From contig NZ_CP115468.1 in NCBI RefSeq assembly GCF_028462125.1, positions 643,501 to 707,500 of the forward strand: a stretch of DNA of 64,000 bases. The letters are read 5' to 3'. The position numbers and the translations under genes are program-made. This stretch comes from Leptospira sp. GIMC2001. Lineage in GTDB: Bacteria; Spirochaetota; Leptospiria; Leptospirales; Leptospiraceae. Below are positions 1 through 7,779 of the stretch, piece by piece (position 1 is the stretch's first letter; every line of letters starts with the position of its first letter). The notes below the pieces were generated by a model. It did no database searches, was not told the origin of the DNA, and worked only from the letters and a program-made list of their open reading frames with translations.

Positions 1-120
1 ACGAATTCTTCTAGATTTGGAAATAAAAAATTTAGACAATCTCAATGCGGAAGAACGGGTTCAATGTTGCGAAGATTATTGGTCAAGCAAGGTTTCATAC
101 CAATGATGGCTAAGAAATAA
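1..120 (+). CDS. C-terminal end of an unidentified protein (partial)
   Basis: Frame 1 is open from the window edge to a TAA at 118-120, giving about 39 residues that are basic and end in Met-Ala-Lys-Lys. The stop shares one base with the ATG of the thioesterase gene (TAATG), so the two are probably translationally coupled. Too little is present to name a family, and the 5' part lies outside the window. Confidence 0.5.
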   Translation, partial: TNSSRFGNKKFRQSQCGRTGSMLRRLLVKQGFIPMMAKK

Positions 121-521
121 TGATCATCACTCCTATACAAATTCGATTCAATGATATGGATCCAATGGGTCGTGTAAATAATGCAACTTATTCCAGTTAT
201 TTGGAGCTGGGTAGATTGGATTTCTGTAATAAATATATTGCAATCAGAGAATTAAATGATATTCCATTTGTTCTAGTTCGTATTGAGATGGATATCAAGC
301 GTTCACTTCGTCCGCTCCATAAAGCTGAAGTGCGCACTTGGGTATCAAGGATAGGTGAAACTTCCTGGGATTTTAACTATTCGATCATCGATTCTGATTC
401 CCAGCAGGTTGAGTACGTCCATGCCAAATCTGTGCAAGTTTTCTATAATTATCGACTCGACCGCAAGGAACCAATTCCAGAGTCTTTTCGAAGTTTCTTA
501 GTTGCAGAATTCCAAGATTGA
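120..521 (+). CDS. Acyl-CoA thioesterase, 4HBT hotdog family (YbgC/FadM type)
   Basis: The 133-residue protein has the length of a single hotdog domain. Its N-terminal part carries the 4HBT signature: an F-N-D-M-D segment followed by G-R-V-N-N-A-T-Y and Y-L-E-L-G-R. In this family the Asp of the first motif is part of the catalytic site that hydrolyses acyl-CoA thioesters in the cytoplasm. The start is the ATG overlapping the upstream stop by one base. The preferred acyl chain cannot be read from the sequence. A role in fatty-acid turnover fits the genus, which uses long-chain fatty acids as carbon source (known), but no neighbour here proves it. Confidence 0.85.
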   Translation: MIITPIQIRFNDMDPMGRVNNATYSSYLELGRLDFCNKYIAIRELNDIPFVLVRIEMDIKRSLRPLHKAEVRTWVSRIGETSWDFNYSIIDSDSQQVEYVHAKSVQVFYNYRLDRKEPIPESFRSFLVAEFQD

Positions 522-647
522 GAGACATTTCTAGCTTTTGATTTTTTTTCGACATTGCCGATACTTTTCCATTCCTGAATTTTCCCTACGTCAACTCATG
601 AAAATTTCCTTGATAACGAATTAGTTGTTCGCTATATTGGATTTATT

Positions 648-1073
648 ATGGAAAATTTCACACCTATTTCATCATTTTTGGGCGGAATTCTCATTGGAAT
701 CTCCTCTTTCGCGTTGCTGTATTTCAACGGTAAAATTTCGGGAATCAGTGGCATCTTGGAAAGAGGCATCTATTTCTGGCAAGATCCAAAAGAGCATATC
801 TGGGCTTTTTGGTTTCTCGTTGGTTTAGTATTAGGTGGTGAAGTGATTTTGTTGCTTAAGTATCCAGCCTTTTCAGCAAACCACCCGCATCCTTTGTGGA
901 TGATATTTGTAGGTGGTTTATTGGTTGGTTTTGGAACGCGGCTCGGTGGCGGATGCACAAGCGGTCATGGTGTCTGTGGCTTGGGTAGGTTGTCTATTCG
1001 CTCATTAGTCGCAGTGCTAGTATTCATGTTCACAGCTATGGTAACAGTCTATTTAATCGGAGTTATGAAATGA
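648..1073 (+). CDS. YeeE/YedE-family sulfur transporter, first half
   Basis: The 141-residue membrane protein has about four hydrophobic segments. A signature at about residues 98-115 reads G-T-R-L-G-G-G-C-T-S-G-H-G-V-C-G-L. In characterised YeeE/TsuA proteins the cysteine of this GGC-T-S-G-H motif lies on the thiosulfate path. One-piece family members are about 330-400 residues, so this is half of a split transporter. The other half follows with a 4-bp overlap (ATGA at 1070-1073). Import of thiosulfate or another reduced sulfur compound is inferred from family and gene pairing. The start is the ATG at 648, with no strong Shine-Dalgarno. Confidence 0.82.
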   Translation: MENFTPISSFLGGILIGISSFALLYFNGKISGISGILERGIYFWQDPKEHIWAFWFLVGLVLGGEVILLLKYPAFSANHPHPLWMIFVGGLLVGFGTRLGGGCTSGHGVCGLGRLSIRSLVAVLVFMFTAMVTVYLIGVMK

Positions 1074-1507
1074 AAAAAAATATTTTCTCTTTATTAGCTG
1101 GTATTTTATTCGCAATCGGTTTGGGAGTTTCTCAGATGACAGACCCAACCAAGGTTATAGGATTCTTAAGAATTACAGACAATTGGGATCCATCATTGGC
1201 TTTTGTGATGGGTGGAGCGATGGGAGTTTATTTATTGGGGTATAAATTCATATTACCATCTAGATCCAAGCCTATATTTGCAGAGCAATTCAGCATTTCG
1301 AATATTCAAAACATTGATAAGCCATTGATCATTGGTTCAGGAATTTTTGGAGTGGGTTGGGGACTGTCAGGTTTCTGTCCGGGTCCTGGAATAGCATCGA
1401 TTGTAACAGGTTATTCGGAATCTTTCGTATTTGTGGGATCAATTATTATTGGAGTGGTTGTCTATCATTTGTTATTTAAACCGCAGGTTTCGAATAGCGA
1501 CGGCTAA
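1070..1507 (+). CDS. YeeE/YedE-family sulfur transporter, second half (DUF6691-like)
   Basis: The 145-residue membrane protein begins inside the stop of the preceding gene. It starts with a hydrophobic segment, then the family motif G-V-S-Q-M-T-D-P-T-K-V-I-G-F at about residues 19-32. Near residues 100-112 it has G-L-S-G-F-C-P-G-P-G, the third conserved cysteine block of YeeE-type sulfur transporters. The pair 648-1507 therefore reconstitutes the cysteine motifs of a one-piece transporter. Such pairs often lie near persulfide-handling enzymes or repressors in other bacteria, but none is visible here. Substrate identity is inference. Confidence 0.82.
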   Translation: MKKNIFSLLAGILFAIGLGVSQMTDPTKVIGFLRITDNWDPSLAFVMGGAMGVYLLGYKFILPSRSKPIFAEQFSISNIQNIDKPLIIGSGIFGVGWGLSGFCPGPGIASIVTGYSESFVFVGSIIIGVVVYHLLFKPQVSNSDG

Positions 1508-1748
1508 ATCTAAATTATAATATTGTAGTAGACGGAATTCCCGCTCGAGAGATAAAAAAATAAAATTGTTTTGAATTGTCCAAGTTAATTTATAAAATAC
1601 TTTCAGATAGGCTTGGATTGAATTTATAGAAATATTAGAATATATGATTGAAGTTTATAAACATCTGTCAGTCTTCTTTTGAAATAGCGTAATCTATATA
1701 AAAGAGAATGGAATTAAAAAAGCTGTCAGAAGATGGATCGTGTTCTTC

Positions 1749-1782
1749 AAGGGAGATCTAAAGAATCGATTCGATCCCCCTT
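1749..1782 (-). terminator. Possible transcription-end hairpin after the DUF6580 gene
   Basis: AAGGGAGATC (1749-1758) pairs with GATCCCCCTT (1773-1782) with one mismatch. It lies 6 bases past the stop of the minus-strand gene. No clear U-tract follows, so an intrinsic terminator is only a suggestion. Confidence 0.3.
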
Positions 1783-1788
1783 CTAAGA

Positions 1789-2313
1789 TTAATGGTTAGA
1801 TGTAACTGGAGCTAGAACTAGATTCTGTCTTTGAAGCAGAATCATACTTCCGAAAAGAAATGCTGTATAAAGCAAATCACCTAATACTTGGTTCTGAAAG
1901 AATGGAATCGCCATCATGAAGCATGTTATAAGACCGCTCATATCGAGACTGTACATTCCTGAGCTGATCCAAACCAAAAAATTTGTCACAACAAAGAAAA
2001 CCAAGCTACTACCTATGGAGTAACTTCCTATCTTTGTTGCAGATTCGCTATTCATAAGTTGTCTTCCTACAATAGAAGTGACAATCATAAGTAAGTAAAT
2101 CGGTATCATAAGATCATGGAAACCAATCACTAAATCAGAAATAAACATTGCTCCAACAGGAATCAATGCTGCCAAAAATCGATTGGCTAAATATGCGCCA
2201 CCAAAGAGAGAAATCGCAATCAGGGGTGTAAAATTTGCAGGATGTGGGAGCAATCTCGTTGCAGCTGCAACTAATATTAAGGCTACAGATATGAATAAAG
2301 TGGATCGAAGCAT
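1789..2313 (-). CDS. DUF6580-family putative membrane transport protein
   Basis: The 174-residue, very hydrophobic protein has about five membrane segments. Near the N-terminus it has the family hallmark T-R-L-L-P-H-P-A-N-F-T-P-L-I-A-I, followed by a Gly/Ala-rich F-G-G-A-Y-L segment. This layout resembles small S-component-like membrane proteins annotated as DUF6580. The substrate is unknown. A GAAGGA Shine-Dalgarno precedes the ATG at 2313. The gene stands alone, divergent from the DUF1554 lipoprotein gene. Confidence 0.75.
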   Translation of the reverse strand: MLRSTLFISVALILVAAATRLLPHPANFTPLIAISLFGGAYLANRFLAALIPVGAMFISDLVIGFHDLMIPIYLLMIVTSIVGRQLMNSESATKIGSYSIGSSLVFFVVTNFLVWISSGMYSLDMSGLITCFMMAIPFFQNQVLGDLLYTAFLFGSMILLQRQNLVLAPVTSNH

Positions 2314-2438
2314 AATTTCCTTCTAAGTTCTTCTAAAATGTTGACAATCAATTACAAGGATTTACGAAAATCTTTTGAAAACAACCAAAAAAAAGGAAAA
2401 TTCTTGAAACTCGCAGTAGAATAGGTTAATATCAGGAT

Positions 2439-3215
2439 ATGTCTATGAGTAAAAAAGGGAATCCAGTTTTTGATGAATCGCAATCTCGCTTCATAGTGGG
2501 CAAAATTCTCGTAGGATTGTGCTTAACATTTGCATTCAGTTGCTCAATTCCCTTTCCAGAGCTAGATGAATTGGGCTTGCTAATGCTTGCACAGACTCGA
2601 TTGAATCCTGGTTCTTGCAGTACAGATTGTACCTCCGAAACTGGTGATACAGGTTCTGGCAATGGTGCAAGCAGTGAAAACACAAGAAAATATATTTTTG
2701 TAACACAAGGGACGAGCAATGGAAATCTCGGTGGAGTATCTGGTGCGGATACAATTTGTCAGAATGAGAAAAACAATAATTTTGCAAGTCTTCCTGGCGT
2801 GGGCACCGATTACAGAGCATTGATCGTAGATGATACGAATCGTCGAGCCTGTGCAAATGGTAATCCAAACTGTGTTACAACCGCTGGAAACAATATCAAT
2901 TGGGTTCTTCAACCGAATACAGAATACTTTAGATCTACGCCAACAGAAGTTTCACTATTTACAACTAATGCGGCTGGGATTTTTGTTTTCGGAAATTTGA
3001 GCAACCCATTCAACAATACTGCATCTGATAAATGGTGGACGGGTCTAGATTCTGATTGGAGAAGTGCTGGTGATCGTTGCTTAAATTGGTCTGATTTATC
3101 TTCACTGGAACAAGGATCCTACGGAAGTGGAAATGTTACAAATGGTGTTGCTATAGTTGATGCATTTGGTGATGATTGCGATCAGAGCTTACGTCTGTTA
3201 TGCGTTAGAAACTAG
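2439..3215 (+). CDS. DUF1554 lipoprotein (Leptospira surface lipoprotein family)
   Basis: The 258-residue protein has an N-terminal hydrophobic stretch ending in F-A-F-S-C (about residues 30-35), a plausible spirochaetal lipobox. A Ser/Gly/Thr-rich linker follows, then a DUF1554 domain from about residue 83. Family features visible are K-Y-I-F-V-T, G-A-D-T-I-C-Q, Y-R-A-L-I-V-D-D, a W-W-T-G-L segment and the end L-R-L-L-C-V-R. Paired cysteines fit a disulfide-containing exported fold related to C-type lectin-like domains. The function is unknown; many leptospiral paralogues are predicted outer-surface proteins. The start may be this ATG or the one at 2445. The stop overlaps the convergent response-regulator remnant by three bases. 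Confidence 0.85.
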   Translation: MSMSKKGNPVFDESQSRFIVGKILVGLCLTFAFSCSIPFPELDELGLLMLAQTRLNPGSCSTDCTSETGDTGSGNGASSENTRKYIFVTQGTSNGNLGGVSGADTICQNEKNNNFASLPGVGTDYRALIVDDTNRRACANGNPNCVTTAGNNINWVLQPNTEYFRSTPTEVSLFTTNAAGIFVFGNLSNPFNNTASDKWWTGLDSDWRSAGDRCLNWSDLSSLEQGSYGSGNVTNGVAIVDAFGDDCDQSLRLLCVRN

Positions 3216-3732
3216 GATAGATTCTTGGATGCAAACAATACAAGTTCGGTAGATTTATGAATCGATAATTTATCCATTATACTCTGTCTATGGATTTTTA
3301 CAGTTTTGGGTTGAATTGATAGTGTATCGGATATTTTCTGATTGTCTTGTCCTTCTCCAATTAACTTGAGAATTTGAATTTCTCTTGCTGTAAGTTTTGT
3401 TAGTAAATCTTTGTCGTTGGGTCTAGTGTCGTATTTGCCTTCAAAATCTTCTTGTTTATTGGAATTCAGTCTCGGGCTCAGATAGTATTTACCTTGAAGA
3501 ACTGATCTTGCTGCATCTAATAAATCACCACCTGCTTCATCTTTTAGAACATAGGCATGAACTCCAATTTTTTTGGCTTCTTTGATGTATTCACTTTGGT
3601 CATGCCTTGATAGGAGAATGATTTTGAGATTGGGAATCTTGATTCGTAATTCTCTAGCTAAGTCCAGTCCAGATTTACCTGGTAAAGAAATATCTAGCAC
3701 TATGACATCAGGAATTTTTTTGGAGCTAGACT
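3212..3732 (-). pseudogene. C-terminal part of a NarL/LuxR-type response regulator, cut off by an IS element
   Basis: Reading leftwards from the IS end, the frame has the second half of a receiver domain: the phospho-acceptor Asp in V-I-V-L-D-I-S-L-P-G and the conserved Lys in Y-V-L-K-D. A LuxR-type helix-turn-helix follows (L-T-A-R-E-I-Q-I-L-K-L-I-G-E-G). The N-terminal half is at 5091-5258, beyond the IS. The frame stays open leftwards into the IS as far as 3886, but those residues are IS sequence and not part of the original protein. The missing start and half receiver make a functional regulator unlikely, though a DNA-binding fragment could be expressed from an IS-borne promoter. Confidence 0.9.
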
Positions 3733-3752
3733 CAAAAACCGTTAGGAATTGA
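3733..3752 (+). repeat. IS256-type left inverted repeat
   Basis: CAAAAACCGTTAGGAATTGA matches the reverse complement of 5071-5090 at 17 of 20 positions; the outer 13 bases are identical. Confidence 0.85.
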
Positions 3753-3759
3753 AAAAAGC

Positions 3760-3809
3760 GGAACCCGTCCATAATATAGTTTTGGACAACAAAATCATAA
3801 AGGGGTTCC
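3760..3809 (+). promoter_or_regulatory. Hairpin covering the transposase ribosome binding site
   Basis: GGAACCC (3760-3766) can pair with GGGTTCC (3803-3809), and inside it GTCC (3767-3770) with GGAC (3784-3787). The right arm includes the AAGGGG Shine-Dalgarno just before the ATG at 3814. A transcript entering from outside would contain both arms and mask the site, a known way of limiting transposase made from read-through RNA. A transcript starting inside the element between the arms would leave the site free. Confidence 0.5.
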
Positions 3810-3813
3810 ACCA

Positions 3814-5070
3814 ATGAAAAATAAAAACACAACCACATCGAATAGTCAATCGAATATTGATAGTTTTCGATCTTTTTTAAAATCAAACATAGAAACTGAA
3901 ATCCGAAAAAAATCCTTAGAATTTATCCAAGAGATCATGGAAGAGGAAATCGAAGCCCTATGCGGAAAAAGATTTAGCCGTAAAGTAGAAGAAAGTCTAG
4001 CATATCGTGCAGGTTCAGAGAATGTTTTTGTTCCAATATTGGGTCAGAAACATAAAATCAAAAAACCAAGAGTCAGAAAATCTGGACAAGAAGTTTTACT
4101 AGAAAGCTATGCAAATTTAAAATCCGAAGCAGATCTTGGAGAAATTGTTTTCAAACTGATGGTATCTGGTCTAACGACACGGCGATTTAGAGAATGCTTG
4201 AAAGATGTATCTGAGCAACTTGGAGTTTCAAAATCAAAGATATCCAGAGAATTTGTAAATGCTTCTAGAGCACATTTTAACAAACTGAATACGAGAAAAT
4301 TTCCAGGCAAAGAATTCTTTTCCATTTTCATTGATGGTATTCATGTAGCGGATGAAGTGATAGTAGTTGTATTAGGTGTAGATAAAGAAGGACACAAGCA
4401 TTTTTTGTCGGTGGTACAAGGCTCAAGTGAACATTCTGAAATAGTATTATCTGCTTTAAGGAAACTACAAGATCGTGAAATTTCACTTACTGAACGGGTT
4501 TTGGTTGTCTCAGATGGTTCAAAAGGAATTGAGAAAGGCATTAAGCAATACTTTGGTGAAAACTATGATCACCAAAGGTGTATTTTACATAAAATGAGAA
4601 ATATAAAAGCGTGCTTGCCCAAAGAATATCATGATGAATTTCAAATTGAATATAAAGCAATTTTCAATTTGAATGAATACTCGAAGGCTAAAGAATCTTT
4701 GAAAGCAATGGAACATTGGTTAGGGAATATCAGTGAAACAGCTAAGATGAGTCTGTTAGAAGGTCAAGACAATCTATTGACTTGTCATAGAATCCAATTA
4801 CCAATCGAAATTCGAAAAACATTTCAATCAACGAATCCCATTGATTCAGCCTTTTCACATCCAAGATTTCAAATGAACCGAGTAAAAAGGTGGCGTAAAA
4901 ATCGAGACATGACAACACGATGGACAGCAGCTCTCCTATATGCACAAGAGCTTCATTTCAGAAAAGTAAAAGGATACAAAGAAATAGAAAAATTTCTATC
5001 CAATTATTTAGCCAATAAAAAAGTAATTGAAGAAAACTTTACAGAGATGAATATATCTTTATCCGCCTAA
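3814..5070 (+). CDS. IS256-family (Mutator-type) transposase
   Basis: At 418 residues it has the full family length. An N-terminal helical region is followed by the DDE core: first Asp in F-S-I-F-I-D-G-I-H-V (about residue 173), second Asp in V-L-V-V-S-D-G-S-K-G (about residue 232). Next comes the family motif H-Q-R-C-I-L-H-K-M-R-N and a C-terminal region with N-P-I-D-S-A-F and R-W-R-K-N-R. The usual catalytic Glu should lie in the C-terminal third, but I did not assign it. No frameshift or internal stop is seen, so the copy may be active. It is transcribed opposite to the gene it interrupts. Confidence 0.92.
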   Translation: MKNKNTTTSNSQSNIDSFRSFLKSNIETEIRKKSLEFIQEIMEEEIEALCGKRFSRKVEESLAYRAGSENVFVPILGQKHKIKKPRVRKSGQEVLLESYANLKSEADLGEIVFKLMVSGLTTRRFRECLKDVSEQLGVSKSKISREFVNASRAHFNKLNTRKFPGKEFFSIFIDGIHVADEVIVVVLGVDKEGHKHFLSVVQGSSEHSEIVLSALRKLQDREISLTERVLVVSDGSKGIEKGIKQYFGENYDHQRCILHKMRNIKACLPKEYHDEFQIEYKAIFNLNEYSKAKESLKAMEHWLGNISETAKMSLLEGQDNLLTCHRIQLPIEIRKTFQSTNPIDSAFSHPRFQMNRVKRWRKNRDMTTRWTAALLYAQELHFRKVKGYKEIEKFLSNYLANKKVIEENFTEMNISLSA

Positions 5071-5090
5071 TTGATTTCTAACGGTTTTTG
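5071..5090 (-). repeat. IS256-type right inverted repeat
   Basis: Inverted copy of 3733-3752 with 17 of 20 matches. It begins directly after the transposase stop codon. Confidence 0.85.
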
Positions 5091-5258
5091 GGACAATCTC
5101 ATTTTTTTGATTAGTGCGGGCATTGCTTCTTCTGCGTCACCCGCTTGTCCGATAATTTCAAAATCTTTTGTGGATTGAAATATTAGAGCAAGTCCTTCTC
5201 TTAGAATTTTGTGATCATCAACAAGGAAAACTTTCTTTTTCGCGATGTCTTCAGGCAT
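5091..5258 (-). pseudogene. N-terminal part of a NarL-type response regulator, cut off by an IS element
   Basis: Fifty-six codons encode the first half of a receiver domain, with the acidic pair in V-F-L-V-D-D-H and the helix I-L-R-E-G-L. The frame then runs into the IS right end and stops at 5067 after seven IS-encoded codons. The missing phospho-acceptor Asp, the rest of the receiver and the DNA-binding domain are at 3212-3732. The ATG lies inside the stop of the histidine kinase gene (8-bp overlap), so the intact pair was a classical kinase/regulator operon. Confidence 0.9.
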
Positions 5259-6210
5259 GAGTTGTATTTTTTCTTAGAAGGGAAATTTTTATTTCTGTAC
5301 CTTTATTGAAATTGGAAGTCAGCTGGAATATTCCATTCAAGTTCTCACATCTTTTCTTCATATTTTCTAAACCAAATCCTTGCGGTATGGAAGCAAGTTT
5401 TGTTGTATCAAATCCTTTCCCATTGTCTCTAAGAACAAGTTCAAGCGATTTAGTATTCGATAAAATGCTAATGGTAACTTTTGTCGCCTGAGCATGCCTG
5501 GTGATATTAGTACAAGCTTCTTGGATAATTCGATACATTTCTAATTTAACTTCGTCAGATATTGGATTCTTGATACTTTCTTTTATCGTAACCTTCTCAT
5601 CAATAAATAATTGATTCACTAGATCGCGGACTGCGGGAACCAACCCTAAGTGTTGTATATGAGATGGATACAAATTAGAATAAATGGATCTCAATTCTTG
5701 GCTTGCTCTGTCAATAAGTTCTAAACCTGATTCCATACGTCCTGATTGAAAATGAATTTTTGCAGCTAAGATTGTCTGTCCAACAGAGTCATGTAGATCC
5801 TGTCCGATTTTCTGCCTTTCTTTTTCTTGAAGATTTATCAATCTTCCATGCAGTGATGCGACTTTTTTTTCTAATTTCTTTTTCTCAGATATATCCCGTA
5901 AAATCACGAGGGTTTCATTGCCTGCAGGCAATAAACTATAGCCATAAGTTTTGGAACCTAATTGGAATTCTTTGTTCTGAACTTCGTGCTCTTTTGCAAG
6001 AAGTCGATTGTTTTCAAAATCTTTTTTCCATGTTCCTCTTATCTTGAGTAAATCAACAAATGGGATTCCGATTGGATAGATTATCTTTGGAAATTCTTTT
6101 CGAAAACTCAGATTTGTAAAAACAACTCTTCCGAGTCCGTCCATAGAAACCAAAGGCGATAGGCTGGATACCAATTGGCTTAGATAATGAGAAGATTTTT
6201 TCATCTGCAT
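5251..6210 (-). CDS. PAS-containing histidine kinase, NarX/DegS-like (HisKA_3)
   Basis: The protein has about 319 residues and no membrane segment, so it is probably cytoplasmic. A PAS-like region occupies the first third. A coiled segment and HisKA_3 phospho-acceptor follow, with the His in D-L-H-D-S-V-G-Q-T-I-L. The ATPase domain shows the N-box E-A-C-T-N-I-T-R-H-A, the G1 box D-N-G-K-G-F and G-F-G-L-E-N-M. The partner is the NarL-type regulator that overlaps its stop by 8 bp, and that regulator is split by an IS, so this kinase has probably lost its cognate output. A TTG at 6216 would add two residues. The upstream terminator at 6252-6281 implies its own promoter. Confidence 0.88.
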   Translation of the reverse strand: MQMKKSSHYLSQLVSSLSPLVSMDGLGRVVFTNLSFRKEFPKIIYPIGIPFVDLLKIRGTWKKDFENNRLLAKEHEVQNKEFQLGSKTYGYSLLPAGNETLVILRDISEKKKLEKKVASLHGRLINLQEKERQKIGQDLHDSVGQTILAAKIHFQSGRMESGLELIDRASQELRSIYSNLYPSHIQHLGLVPAVRDLVNQLFIDEKVTIKESIKNPISDEVKLEMYRIIQEACTNITRHAQATKVTISILSNTKSLELVLRDNGKGFDTTKLASIPQGFGLENMKKRCENLNGIFQLTSNFNKGTEIKISLLRKNTTHA

Positions 6211-6251
6211 GGACAAATGAAAATTTAGTTAAATGGATATCACAAAACAAG

Positions 6252-6281
6252 TAAAAAATTGCCTTAGAGAAAATCTAAGGC
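6252..6281 (-). terminator. Intrinsic terminator of the LruC-domain gene
   Basis: GCCTTAGA (6261-6268) and TCTAAGGC (6274-6281) form a perfect 8-bp stem with a 5-nt loop. On the minus strand it is followed by AATTTTTTAC. It lies 47 bases past the stop of the lipoprotein gene. Confidence 0.75.
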
Positions 6282-6327
6282 TTATAAGAAAAATCGAGAG
6301 TCAATAATAATTTGTTTCCTAACTCAT

Positions 6328-7650
6328 TTACTCGGAATTAAAGAGGGAGAATAAGTAAGTCGACAGTTTTGTTTTGTACCAATCACTGAATATGGTGCCA
6401 GCTGAGGTATACCATTGATTGAAGTTCGGATAAGCTGAATGCATATTTGCTTTTTCCAATGGCCATTCAAACTCACCTGGAACAAGAAATGCCCAAGGAA
6501 AACCTGCAGGATCGAGATACTGATCCGTTCCATCTGCGTTTTTATAGAGCCCTAAGAAATGAACTTCTAACTTAGTATTTTGAACATAAATATACAAATC
6601 GTACGGTGCTTTACCTAATGTTAGAAGAGGAACTGGTTCGTCGAGTATCAGTTCCCAAGTCGCGGTGTCGCCTTCGGTAAATGTTTGAGAAGCATCTGTA
6701 TTGGATTGAGTGATTGTTGTATTGCTTGATGGCAATAAATTAATGACATCTTGTGAGTTCAATCTCTTGGATTCTTCGAAATAGACATCACCATTTGGTT
6801 TAGACCTTCTTAAAGTATAATCCCCAGCTACCACAGATGGCAGCCGGAGATTGAGTGTATGATTGTAGCCAGCTCCCTTGGCAACATGTGTATATTCTCC
6901 TCGGATTCGAACGACCTTACCTTCTTTATTTAAATCTTCTTCGTTTATAACACGAATAACATAATCATTGAAATCTGCATCTCCTTGCTTAGGATATAAA
7001 TCTTCATAAGCAATGGTATAATAGGATTCAGAAGGAATCCGAATTTTCGTTGCTCGATTTGGATCTTCTGGGTAATCATCGAGATCGTTTGGTACAGAAT
7101 CGGAATCTAAATCTGGATTTGCGATTTGTTCAATTTGGTTGATCCAGATGTAGACATCACGATTTATTTCCAAGACATTCTGCAGATCCACTTCAATAAA
7201 ATATTGAGTTCCCATATAAATAACTTCCAACATCACTTTCGGTTCAGCTCTATTATTTATGGTAAAACTTCCCGTTACAGCACCTGATTCGTCGGTTACA
7301 GCTCGAAAAATTACAGTTTGTACGTTATCTGGATTTAAGTTTCTTACTTGAACGAGGAGTCCATTTACTGGGTTATTCGGATCTTTTACCACTACTCGAA
7401 TTGGAAAAGTTGTTGTATTCTCAAAAAGAAAATCAACAGGACCATTGATATCAAGAATGTCCATACTAAATGGCACAGTAACTGGATCAGTATCATCAGG
7501 TTCCGATAAAGGAGGATCAGTACCTTCTTCAACTGGTGCAACAGGCTGAAAAAGCGTAACTAGCCAAGCGTAATTTTCGTCCTCTTGAGTCGCACATGAG
7601 CTAAATAGAAGTCCAACAAAAAGAATGATAAGGGTTTTATTTTTATTCAT
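6328..7650 (-). CDS. LruC-domain (DUF4842-like) lipoprotein
   Basis: The 440-residue protein begins with a signal peptide ending L-L-F-S-S-C-A (Cys about residue 19), a lipobox. The middle has an Asp-rich, calcium-type stretch (D-S-D-S-V-P-N-D-L-D-D-Y-P-E-D). It is followed by E-D-L-Y-P-K-Q-G-D-A-D-F-N-D-Y-V-I, the hallmark of the LruC domain first named from a leptospiral uveitis-associated antigen. The C-terminal half is beta-rich and ends with a Trp/Pro-rich segment about embedded food-like loops typical of the family. It is likely attached to a membrane by lipid. Whether this is the orthologue of LruC itself or a paralogue cannot be decided here. Transcription ends at the hairpin near 6270. 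Confidence 0.83.
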   Translation of the reverse strand: MNKNKTLIILFVGLLFSSCATQEDENYAWLVTLFQPVAPVEEGTDPPLSEPDDTDPVTVPFSMDILDINGPVDFLFENTTTFPIRVVVKDPNNPVNGLLVQVRNLNPDNVQTVIFRAVTDESGAVTGSFTINNRAEPKVMLEVIYMGTQYFIEVDLQNVLEINRDVYIWINQIEQIANPDLDSDSVPNDLDDYPEDPNRATKIRIPSESYYTIAYEDLYPKQGDADFNDYVIRVINEEDLNKEGKVVRIRGEYTHVAKGAGYNHTLNLRLPSVVAGDYTLRRSKPNGDVYFEESKRLNSQDVINLLPSSNTTITQSNTDASQTFTEGDTATWELILDEPVPLLTLGKAPYDLYIYVQNTKLEVHFLGLYKNADGTDQYLDPAGFPWAFLVPGEFEWPLEKANMHSAYPNFNQWYTSAGTIFSDWYKTKLSTYLFSLFNSE

Positions 7651-7699
7651 GATTCTGATTCCCGATGCTTAGTATGACTCAACTTTTGAAAACAAGCAA

Positions 7700-7715
7700 T
7701 AGGCCAAAAGGCCTA
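7700..7715. promoter_or_regulatory. Palindrome between divergent genes
   Basis: TAGGCC-AAAA-GGCCTA is a perfect dyad in the 129-bp gap between the LruC-domain gene and the cyclase operon. It could be an operator or a small hairpin; no regulator is known from the sequence. Confidence 0.3.
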
Positions 7716-7779
7716 GATAAATTGATTTTGGATAAAAAAATCGTAGATTCTCTAGTAAATAATTAGTGTACTGATTCTA

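Larger units (their letters stand above)
3733..5090 (+). mobile_element. IS256-family insertion sequence, complete (about 1358 bp)
   Basis: Terminal inverted repeats of 20 bp (17 matches) bound a single transposase gene. Left end 3733-3752 starts CAAAAACCGTTAG; right end 5071-5090 is its inverted copy. Length and one-gene layout fit IS256. The element splits a response-regulator gene on the opposite strand. The 8 bases on each side (3725-3732 and 5091-5098) do not match, so no target duplication is seen. Joining the two halves after removing 8 bp restores the reading frame, the size expected for the family. Confidence 0.88.

Noticed and set aside
2432..2912. Three antisense frames inside the DUF1554 gene
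   Set aside because: The plus frame matches a known lipoprotein domain; the antisense products look random and Cys/Ile-rich.
3733..3886. Extension of the response-regulator C-terminal frame to 3886
   Set aside because: The extra residues are encoded by IS sequence and lack receiver motifs.
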